Source: Actinomycetota bacterium
GTDB taxonomy: Bacteria; Actinomycetota; Thermoleophilia; Gaiellales; Gaiellaceae
NCBI GenBank assembly: GCA_013698195.1
Contig: JACCVK010000073.1
Location: 1-7,111, forward strand
Direction: 5' to 3'
DNA length: 7,111 nt
Shown here: piece after piece, positions 1-4,696 of the stretch
Numbering within the stretch: the stretch's first letter is position 1
Layout: the number at the start of each line of letters is the position of its first letter
Notes under the pieces: model-generated
What the model saw: only the letters and a program-made list of their open reading frames with translations
Databases searched by the model: none
Told to the model about the DNA's origin: nothing
Position numbers and translations under genes: made by a program

Positions 1-121
1 CTCCTGTCCCACCGGTCGCCCCTGTGGCCCCGGTATCGCCTGTTGCGCCGGTCGGCCCCGCGGCTCCTGTTGCACCCGTCGCGCCAGTTGGGCCCTGAGT
101 GCCAGCTGGGCCCGTCGCGCC
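1..121. repeat. Direct repeat copy A (121 bp visible) in the collagen tract
   Basis: Bases 1-121 are identical to 442-562. The spacing is 441 bp, which is 147 codons or 49 Gly-X-Y triplets, so the duplication keeps the reading frame. Identity stops sharply after base 121. This copy runs off the left edge, so the true unit may be longer. Confidence 0.95.
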
Positions 122-1195
122 AGTTGCGCCAGTTGCGCCAGTTGCGCCGGTTGCACCGATTGCGCCTGTGACTCCTGTTGCCCCAGTGGGTCCGGCGGTG
201 CCCGTGGCTCCTGTGGGCCCGGCCGGGCCTGTCGCACCCATAGCGCCGGTGGCTCCGTTCGAGCCGGTCGCTCCAGTGGCGCCCGTCGGACCGTCTGCGC
301 CGGTCGGCCCTTGCGGCCCCGCCGGGCCGGTCGCTCCGGTAGCTCCTGTTGACCCCTGCGACCCCGTCGCGCCTGTCATACCTGTAGGCCCGGCCGCTCC
401 CGTCGGTCCCTGGGGGCCGGCGGGACCCGTTGCTCCTGTTGCTCCTGTCCCACCGGTCGCCCCTGTGGCCCCGGTATCGCCTGTTGCGCCGGTCGGCCCC
501 GCGGCTCCTGTTGCACCCGTCGCGCCAGTTGGGCCCTGAGTGCCAGCTGGGCCCGTCGCGCCTGTCGAACCCGTCGCGCCCGGCGGGCCGGTTGCCCCAG
601 TAGCTCCGGTCGTGCCGGTGGCTCCGGTAGGCCCGGCCGGGCCGACTGGGCCGGGCGGGCCGGACGAACCCGGCCCACCGGCGGACCCGGGCGGACCGGG
701 AGGCCCAGCGCTGCCCGTGGGGCCTGAAGGTCCGGTCGGTCCTTCTTTCTCGATCCCGGACTGCCAGTCGACGCGTGTCTCCCCTGGCCGGCAGACGGTT
801 CGACCCTGGACGATCCGGAAGCGACCGGTGCGCTCGAGGACGCAGGAGTGGATGTCCACTTCGGGAGCGCGCCGCTCAAAGCCCTGCCACCAAAAGCGGA
901 GCTCGGCTGGGTTGCAGAGCTTCCAGCTCTTCACGTAGCGCAGTGCACCGGACCTCTTGCGGACGCACGAATAGATCAGTGTGCGCGGATGCTCCGTGGT
1001 ACCCGACGGCCATGTGAGCGCCCGTTCGTTCGCGCGGCAAGGAGCGGCAGGCCGCGCGAGGCGTAGGGCTCCCGTCCGGTCGTTAACGCACCCCGCGATG
1101 GGCCGAAACGAGTGCGCTACCGAATCGGCGGGGTGGAGGGCAGCCGTGGACAGCACCGCGGCAGCTCCCGCAAGCGTGAGCCACACCCTTGGCAT
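1..1195 (-). CDS. Exported collagen-like (Gly-X-Y) repeat protein, C-terminus beyond window
   Basis: Reading the minus strand from ATG at 1193-1195 gives 398 codons with no stop before the edge; the first in-frame stop upstream is TAG at 1241-1243. Residues 1-28 look like a signal peptide (MPR, then a hydrophobic WLTLAGAAAVLSTAAL stretch ending near SVA-HS). Residues 36-144 hold three 41-residue repeats, each with Cys-x16-Cys, Glu 4 residues later and Trp 5 after that. From residue 152 come 82 uninterrupted Gly-X-Y triplets (GAT, GPT, GPA, GPQ types), about 53 with Thr at Y. Such proteins form collagen-like triple helices on bacterial surfaces. The Cys/Trp repeats resemble modules I recall beside collagen tracts in actinobacterial proteins. 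The anchor is not visible because the C-terminus is missing. No good ribosome site is seen; a hairpin abuts the start. Frame and fold class are firm; function is unknown. Confidence 0.9.
   Translation of the reverse strand, partial: MPRVWLTLAGAAAVLSTAALHPADSVAHSFRPIAGCVNDRTGALRLARPAAPCRANERALTWPSGTTEHPRTLIYSCVRKRSGALRYVKSWKLCNPAELRFWWQGFERRAPEVDIHSCVLERTGRFRIVQGRTVCRPGETRVDWQSGIEKEGPTGPSGPTGSAGPPGPPGSAGGPGSSGPPGPVGPAGPTGATGTTGATGATGPPGATGSTGATGPAGTQGPTGATGATGAAGPTGATGDTGATGATGGTGATGATGPAGPQGPTGAAGPTGMTGATGSQGSTGATGATGPAGPQGPTGADGPTGATGATGSNGATGAMGATGPAGPTGATGTAGPTGATGVTGAIGATGATGATGATGATGPAGTQGPTGATGATGAAGPTGATGDTGATGATGGTG
121..165. repeat. 9-bp tandem repeat coding Gly-Ala-Thr
   Basis: The 9-mer cagttgcgc occurs three times exactly at 121-147, followed by two near copies (cggttgcac, cgattgcgc) to 165. 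On the minus strand this gives successive Gly-Ala-Thr or Gly-Ala-Ile triplets. Adding or losing units changes the length without breaking the frame, a common route to length variation in collagen-like genes. Confidence 0.85.
442..562. repeat. Direct repeat copy B (121 bp) in the collagen tract
   Basis: This is the second copy of the exact repeat found at 1-121. It encodes triplets 22-33 of the collagen tract and recurs as triplets 71-82. Base-perfect identity, including third codon positions, points to a recent duplication or gene conversion rather than protein-level convergence. Confidence 0.95.
764..1090 (-). repeat. Three 41-residue Cys-x16-Cys/Trp protein repeats
   Basis: Within the collagen-like protein, cysteines fall at residues 36/53, 77/94 and 118/135, glutamates at 57, 98 and 139, and tryptophans at 62, 103 and 144. 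The period is exactly 41 residues each time. Each unit begins Cys-Val and has a (Thr/Ser)-Gly pair 5-6 residues after the first Cys, followed by a basic and hydrophobic strand. One disulfide per unit in a small beta-rich module is a reasonable inference for an exported protein. The units are diverged at sequence level, so this is an old duplication. Confidence 0.85.
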
Positions 1196-1211
1196 CCGCC
1201 AATGGTGGCGG
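1196..1211 (-). promoter_or_regulatory. Inverted repeat abutting the collagen-like gene start
   Basis: On the minus strand CCGCCA-CCAT-TGGCGG, a perfect 6 bp stem with a 4 nt loop, ends directly before the ATG at 1195. A hairpin here would occlude the ribosome landing site, and no purine-rich Shine-Dalgarno sequence is visible. It could be a translational control hairpin or a protein site. The rest of the 110 bp spacer to the methyltransferase holds a short GGGC-TAAC-GCCC stem and no promoter I can support. Confidence 0.45.
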
Positions 1212-1305
1212 CCCCGCAGGACGACGGGTGCCGCTACGACCTAATCGAACGGTTTTCAGCCCCAGCGCCGGGCGTTAGCCCGTTACAAGCGACTTGCGGA
1301 GAGCG

Positions 1306-1917
1306 CTACGGTTGCAGGGCGCTGAAGACGAGGTCGCGGGCGAGTAGGCGCGCATGTAGCCGCCTGTACCGGCCGCCGACGAATGCGATCCGCACGTCGT
1401 CGAAGTCCGCAAGCAGACTCCGCACCGCAGCGGGCGAAAACAGGTGCAAATGCGTCGGGTCGCCCTCCGGCGGGCGCCCGCGGAGGAAGCTCAGCCGACT
1501 CTGGACGCGGAAGGCATTCGGCACCGAGCCGACGAGTACGCCACCCGGGCGCAGCACTCGTCTCGCCTCCGCAACGACGGCTTGCGGGAAGCGCAGGTGC
1601 TCGAAGAGCTCGCCCGCGACGACGACGTCGAAGCTTGCGTCCTCGAATGGCAGCGGGTCCTCCACATTTGCGACGACGGGCTCGATTCCAAGTTCCGCCG
1701 CCTTCTCTAGCGCTACCCGGTCGACGTCGAGCCCGACCACCTCGTTCCCATCCAGGAAGTGGCGTGTGAAAGCCCCGGAACGGCAGCCGAGATCGAGCAC
1801 CCGCTTACCGCGCCCGATCGCAGACTGGAAGAACGGAATCCGTTCCGGCACGAAGACGAAGTCGCCCTCGTCGCGTCGCTCTCGATGATGCTTCTCGTAC
1901 TGCTCGGAGAGGCTCAC
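1306..1917 (-). CDS. Class I SAM-dependent methyltransferase (Methyltransf_11/MetW-like)
   Basis: This 203-residue protein starts at GTG 1917 and ends at TAG 1306-1308. It shows the class I methyltransferase fold: motif I VLDLGCRSGAF at residues 40-50, an acidic motif II residue D64 (GLDVD), a post-II stretch DASFDVVVAGELFEHL at 93-108, and motif III VLRPGGVLVGSVPN at 121-134. The GCRSG loop has Arg where GCGxG is commonest; similar GCRxG loops occur in the superfamily, so activity is not ruled out. There is no signal peptide, so it is cytosolic. The start lies 5 bp past the VapC stop with GGAG eight bases ahead, implying cotranscription with vapBC. The substrate cannot be read from sequence; a small molecule, sugar or lipid precursor linked to the nearby polysaccharide genes is a guess. 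Confidence 0.88.
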   Translation of the reverse strand: MSLSEQYEKHHRERRDEGDFVFVPERIPFFQSAIGRGKRVLDLGCRSGAFTRHFLDGNEVVGLDVDRVALEKAAELGIEPVVANVEDPLPFEDASFDVVVAGELFEHLRFPQAVVAEARRVLRPGGVLVGSVPNAFRVQSRLSFLRGRPPEGDPTHLHLFSPAAVRSLLADFDDVRIAFVGGRYRRLHARLLARDLVFSALQP

Positions 1918-1922
1918 TCGTA

Positions 1923-2330
1923 CTACTCCAACCAGTTCTCGACGCGCAGGCCCGGCACGCGGTCGAAGTGCCTGACATTCCCCGTGACGAGGGTCAGATC
2001 GTGCGAGAGGCAGATCGCCGCGATCTGCAGATCCGGATGACCGAGCGGCCGACCTTCTCGTTCGAGACGAACTCGGAGCTCGGCATACGCACGCGCCGCC
2101 AGCTCGTCGAATGGCACCACCTGAACATCGCCAACGATCTGCTCGATGTCATCCTCAAGTGCCCGGTTCCCTCGCTTCAGCGCTCCGTAGCGAAGCTCGC
2201 CCACGGTCACGGCGCTCGTGAACTGTCCTTCGGGCGCCACGACGCCCAGACGCCGAGCCAACGCCGGCGGCCCTCCTCCGGGTCGAGCGAGCGAGCTGAG
2301 CACGTCGGTGTCGAAGCAGTACGCGCTCAC
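1923..2330 (-). CDS. vapC: PIN-domain toxin, VapC-type ribonuclease
   Basis: This is a 135-residue PIN-domain protein, the usual VapC length. Family acidic residues are visible: D7 (with D9) in FDTDVL, E45 in TVGELRYGA, D100 in GHPDLQIAAI, and the TGNVRHFDRVPGLRVENW C-terminal signature at 116-133 with N118 and D123. VapC toxins are Mg-dependent RNases that cut tRNA or rRNA and are neutralised by the partner antitoxin. The frame is open to 2402, but GTG at 2328-2330 is chosen because it overlaps the antitoxin stop as GTGA, giving translational coupling, and because the PIN fold begins immediately after it. All catalytic acids appear intact, so the toxin is likely functional. The target RNA cannot be read from sequence. 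Confidence 0.92.
   Translation of the reverse strand: MSAYCFDTDVLSSLARPGGGPPALARRLGVVAPEGQFTSAVTVGELRYGALKRGNRALEDDIEQIVGDVQVVPFDELAARAYAELRVRLEREGRPLGHPDLQIAAICLSHDLTLVTGNVRHFDRVPGLRVENWLE
1926..1929 (-). promoter_or_regulatory. Shine-Dalgarno (GGAG) of the methyltransferase
   Basis: GGAG on the minus strand overlaps the last codons region just before the VapC stop and lies eight bases ahead of the GTG at 1917. It supports GTG 1917 as the methyltransferase start. Confidence 0.6.
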
Positions 2331-2614
2331 CCGAGATCGGGGACCTCGCGGGGCGGCTGGTTCATGCGGTCGGCAACGATGCGCTGCATCTCCTCGTACC
2401 ACTCGTCACCGCCGTCGACGCCCTCGAGCACACCCCAGTAGGCCATGAGACCGCGTCTCGGCGACTCCTCCCCAGTAGGAAGCTCCTGCGGCGGCACCAA
2501 GCCGAGGACAGGCTTGCCGCGCCGGGTGACGACGAATCGCTCGCCACGGCCCACGCGGTCGATCAACTCGGAGAATCGGCGCTTCGCGTCTGCGACTGTC
2601 ACCACTTCGGACAT
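2327..2614 (-). CDS. vapB: Phd/YefM-type antitoxin, VapB partner
   Basis: This 95-residue protein begins MSEVVTVADAKRRFSELI and continues with RGERFVVTRRGKPVLGLVPP (residues 23-42), the N-terminal DNA-binding part of the Phd/YefM antitoxin family. The acidic, Trp-containing C-terminal half (residues about 50-80) would wrap the toxin groove. It binds and inhibits VapC and normally represses its own operon. ATG 2614 is preferred because the conserved fold starts at residue 4; an in-frame ATG at 2641 would add nine residues and has GGA just ahead of it, so it is a real alternative. Its TGA stop overlaps the VapC GTG. A palindrome covers the start codon. Confidence 0.9.
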   Translation of the reverse strand: MSEVVTVADAKRRFSELIDRVGRGERFVVTRRGKPVLGLVPPQELPTGEESPRRGLMAYWGVLEGVDGGDEWYEEMQRIVADRMNQPPREVPDLG

Positions 2615-2625
2615 GATGGCATCAT
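2613..2625. promoter_or_regulatory. Candidate autoregulatory operator of vapBC
   Basis: ATGATG-G-CATCAT is a perfect palindrome with 6 bp arms and a single central base, overlapping the vapB start codon. VapB/Phd proteins, alone or with toxin, bind short palindromes around their own promoter and start. Position and symmetry fit that role; no clear -10/-35 pair was seen in the 64 bp spacer, so the promoter is not called. Confidence 0.4.
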
Positions 2626-2658
2626 CGCGTCCAGATGTCATCTTGTCCACAAACGACA

Positions 2659-2673
2659 GGCGCAAATCGCGCC
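2659..2673 (-). terminator. Weak stem-loop just after the UDP-xylose synthase gene
   Basis: GGCGC-GATTT-GCGCC on the minus strand starts 5 bp after the stop at 2679-2681 and is followed by TGTCGTTTG, a poor U-tract. It may be a weak terminator or an mRNA-stabilising hairpin separating the polysaccharide genes from vapBC. Short stems like this are frequent in GC-rich DNA, so confidence is low. Confidence 0.25.
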
Positions 2674-2678
2674 GACGG

Positions 2679-3623
2679 TCACGCAGAGCCGACTGCGGCC
2701 CCGCGACCGAGCGAGGCGATCGTCTTGCGAAGCCCGTCCTCGAGTTCGATCTCCGGTTCCCAGCCGAGGAGCTGCTTCGCGCGCGTGATGTCCGGTTGTC
2801 GCACTTGCGGGTCGTCCACGGGGAGCGACTCGAAGATGATTTGGCTCGAAGAGCCGGTCAGCCGGAGCACCATCTCCGCCAACTCGAGCAGCGACTTCTC
2901 ATCGGGGTTCCCGATGTTGATCGGCAAGTGTTCCTCGGACTCGGCCAACAGGACGAGTCCGCGGATCAAGTCGTCCACGTAGCAAAAGCTCCTGGTCTGG
3001 GATCCATCCCCGAAGACGGTGAGTGGCCGCGCCTCGAGCGCCTGGCGCAAGAACGTCGGGATCGCGCGACCGTCGTTCGGCCTCATGCGGGCGCCGTAGG
3101 TGTTGAAGATCCGCGCGATCGCGGTATCCACCCCCTGTTGACGATGGTAAGCCATCGTCAGCGCCTCCGCGTAGCGCTTCGCCTCGTCGTACACCCCACG
3201 CGGCCCGACCGGGTTCACGTGCCCCCAGTACGTCTCCGGTTGCGGGTGCACCTGCGGGTCGCCGTACACCTCGCTCGTAGACGCGAGCACGAACCGCGCG
3301 CGCTTGAACTTCGCCAAGCCGAGCGCATGGTGCGTCCCGTACGAGCCGGCCTTCAGCGAGTGGAGCGGCAGGCGCAGGTAGTCGATGGGGCTTGCGAGCG
3401 CAGCGAGGTGGAAGACGACGTCGATCGGTTCCTCGATCGCAATGTGCTCGATGACATCGTGGTTCAGGAACACGAACCGGTCGTCGCGCAGGTCGTCGAT
3501 GTTCGCGAGCGAGCCCGTCTCGAGGTTGTCGAGGCAGAGGACACGATGCCCGCGCTCGAGGAGGACCTCGCAGAGATGCGAGCCGAGGAAGCCTGCGCCG
3601 CCGGTGACGAGTGAGGTCGGCAT
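2679..3623 (-). CDS. UDP-glucuronate decarboxylase (UDP-xylose synthase), SDR family
   Basis: This 314-residue extended short-chain dehydrogenase matches the length and layout of UDP-glucuronate decarboxylases, which convert UDP-glucuronate to UDP-xylose with bound NAD. The NAD-binding loop GGAGFLGS is at residues 8-15 and the ribose-binding acid D32 is in CLDNLETG. The catalytic stretch STSEVYGDP (115-123) carries Ser117 and Glu118, and YDEAK (145-149) carries the Tyr/Lys pair. Family hallmarks HPQPETYWGHVNPVGPR (126-142), ARIFNTYG, MRPNDGR and QTRSFCYVDD follow. The frame is open to 3737, but ATG 3623 places the Rossmann fold at residue 5. The start is 10 bp after the stop of the broken exported protein, and no strong ribosome site is seen. 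A related dehydratase or epimerase is less likely because of the PQPETYWG block. Confidence 0.9.
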   Translation of the reverse strand: MPTSLVTGGAGFLGSHLCEVLLERGHRVLCLDNLETGSLANIDDLRDDRFVFLNHDVIEHIAIEEPIDVVFHLAALASPIDYLRLPLHSLKAGSYGTHHALGLAKFKRARFVLASTSEVYGDPQVHPQPETYWGHVNPVGPRGVYDEAKRYAEALTMAYHRQQGVDTAIARIFNTYGARMRPNDGRAIPTFLRQALEARPLTVFGDGSQTRSFCYVDDLIRGLVLLAESEEHLPINIGNPDEKSLLELAEMVLRLTGSSSQIIFESLPVDDPQVRQPDITRAKQLLGWEPEIELEDGLRKTIASLGRGAAVGSA

Positions 3624-3633
3624 GGGATCGATG

Positions 3634-4018
3634 CTAGCCGCGCTCGCTGGCAGCGGCATCGTTCCGAGTACGACGTCGCTCTCGGACGTCCTGCCGGGAG
3701 AACGCCCAGTAGATGTTTCCCGGGCCGGGCGTTCCAAGCATTCCTGTGCGGCTGTCGCTCAGAAGGTCTGTGACTTCCGCCTCGACGTCCGTGCCCGTTA
3801 CGAGGTAGACGGTGAAGATTCCGTACTTCCCCTTTTTCGCGATCGACGCGACAGCCGACGTCGTAGGCCTTGTAGTGACCGGCGTACGACATCTTCTTGT
3901 TGAGGAGAAGCCGATCGCCCGTCGACTGCCTGAAGCTGGTCGTCAGCTTCGTCGCCGTGACTTTCGACGCGGAAGGCTGCGCGAGCGCGGTTGCCGCGAA
4001 GAGCGCGACAACGACCAC
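3634..4018 (-). pseudogene. Small exported protein of unknown function, disrupted by a one-base frameshift
   Basis: Two adjacent minus-strand frames each carry half of a plausible protein. From GTG 4018 the first half reads MVVVALFAATALAQPSASK (short signal-peptide-like stretch), then SFRQSTGDRLLLNKKMSYAGHYKAYDV to residue 54. The second half, in the other frame, reads AKKGKYGIFTVYLVTG, then DVEAEVTDLLSD and GTPGPGNIYWAF, ending at TAG 3634-3636. One surplus base between about 3829 and 3860 joins them, giving about 127 residues; an A5G4 homopolymer lies in that interval. Without correction the first frame would run to 3464 and overlap the decarboxylase gene. I do not recognise a named family. 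It may be a real mutation or a sequencing error. The N-terminus lacks basic residues, so the start, or a second shift near 4025, is uncertain. Confidence 0.7.
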
Positions 4019-4025
4019 GGCACTG

Positions 4026-4029
4026 CTCC
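4026..4029 (-). promoter_or_regulatory. Shine-Dalgarno (GGAG) deciding the GTG 4018 start
   Basis: GGAG on the minus strand is separated by 7 bases from GTG at 4016-4018. This is the best ribosome site near the hydrophobic N-terminus of the frameshifted exported protein and is the reason GTG 4018 was chosen. Confidence 0.5.
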
Positions 4030-4097
4030 GAAGCGGCTCACCAGACCATCGTCGGCCGCCGGCGAAGCGACGCGGATCGCTCGAACGGGTACGGCTG

Positions 4098-4646
4098 CTA
4101 GGAAGGCGGGGCGGTCGGGCGCGAACCGGCCGCCGCATACGCTCGATAGGCGCCGGGGGAAAACACCCAGGCCCAGCGACCGTCGACACGGAGAGCGTGA
4201 AGCGTCTCGATGTTGGATCGCGAGTTCCCATTGACGCCGATTGCGATGTGCGCGGTAACCGCCGCCGAGCTCTGCTTGTGCTCGGAAAGCCCGGCGACCG
4301 CGATGGCCTCGTCCGCGACCTCGAGCACGTCGAACGCCACGAGCTCCGTCGGCGCAGGTGACCGCTCGAAGAGCTCCGCTCGACACTGCTCGTACCGCTC
4401 TCGAGTGACGACTTCCTGATGCGCTGGATGCAGGTCGTCCCACGAGCGTCCGAACTGTCCGCTCAGCTCGTACTCAAGATGGCGCTTGAGGAAATCCCCG
4501 GGCTCTTCGAGCAAAGGCTCTTCGGACGGAGATTCGCCAGGGGCCTCTTCCGTAGCGCCGTTCTCACCCCACCGCGCAGCGAAGACGAGTCCTCCCAGGC
4601 CGATCTTCACGAAGAGAATGGGCCGCACCATTCCGCGGCGGATCAT
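4098..4646 (-). CDS. Secreted or membrane-anchored NTF2-like protein of unknown function
   Basis: This 182-residue protein has a basic N-terminus (MIRRGMVRP), a short hydrophobic segment at about 10-24 (signal or single anchor), an acidic Glu/Pro linker at 28-51, and a compact domain at 52-175. The domain contains GRSWDDLHPAHQEVVTRERY, a Cys, a strand around LVAFDVLEVADEAIAVAG, and an ending TLHALRVDGRWAWVFSPGAYRAYAAAG. This order (helix with W..LHP.H, then strands ending in VDGRW.WV) resembles NTF2-like proteins of actinobacteria as I recall them; that is pattern memory, not a search. It has no catalytic motif. ATG 4646 is chosen for the signal-like start; ATG 4631 and GTG 4652 are alternatives. 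It lies 50 bp after the glycosyltransferase and probably belongs to the same transcription unit, acting outside the membrane. Confidence 0.75.
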   Translation of the reverse strand: MIRRGMVRPILFVKIGLGGLVFAARWGENGATEEAPGESPSEEPLLEEPGDFLKRHLEYELSGQFGRSWDDLHPAHQEVVTRERYEQCRAELFERSPAPTELVAFDVLEVADEAIAVAGLSEHKQSSAAVTAHIAIGVNGNSRSNIETLHALRVDGRWAWVFSPGAYRAYAAAGSRPTAPPS

Positions 4647-4658
4647 GCCCACGCAGGT

Positions 4659-4677
4659 CCGGTGCGACAAGCACCGG
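4659..4677. promoter_or_regulatory. Perfect 7-bp stem-loop between glycosyltransferase and NTF2-like gene
   Basis: CCGGTGC-TTGTC-GCACCGG on the minus strand forms a perfect 7 bp stem with a 5 nt loop in the 50 bp spacer. No U-tract follows on either strand, so it is not a standard intrinsic terminator. It could be an RNA processing or stability element, an attenuator, or a protein-binding palindrome. Confidence 0.5.
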
Positions 4678-4696
4678 GGGAAACGAAATCCCGCTC

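Noticed and set aside
1..742. Possible CRISPR or satellite array because of dense repeats
   Set aside because: Repeats follow a 9-base codon-triplet periodicity with no spacer and repeat alternation. They are coding Gly-X-Y repeats.
376..879. Minus-strand Arg/Ala-rich frame of 167 codons
   Set aside because: It is another frame of the collagen repeat DNA. Its low complexity comes from the repeat, and it lacks any domain.
99..938. Plus-strand frames (99-539 and 540-938) reading Pro-Val-Ala-Pro repeats, which look like an antigen-like repeat protein
   Set aside because: They are the complement of Gly-Ala-Thr/Gly-Pro-Thr codons. Only the minus frame continues into a signal peptide and a regular cysteine domain.
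2331..2402. 24-codon N-terminal extension of VapC from the longest open frame
   Set aside because: The extension lies wholly inside the antitoxin gene and is Arg/Pro-rich. The PIN fold begins right after GTG 2330, which overlaps the antitoxin stop.
2445..3614. Long plus-strand frame (389 codons) opposite the UDP-xylose synthase
   Set aside because: It is the antisense of a clear SDR enzyme; its composition is Arg/Val/Glu-rich, as expected for a complement frame in GC-rich DNA.
3624..3636. TAGCAT seven bases before the UDP-xylose synthase ATG as a -10 box for a leaderless transcript
   Set aside because: TAG is the stop codon of the preceding frameshifted gene, there is no matching -35, and a single hexamer is too weak to call a promoter.
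4659..4677. Intrinsic terminator after the glycosyltransferase
   Set aside because: The stem is good but no U-tract follows on either strand; recorded as a stem-loop of unknown role instead.
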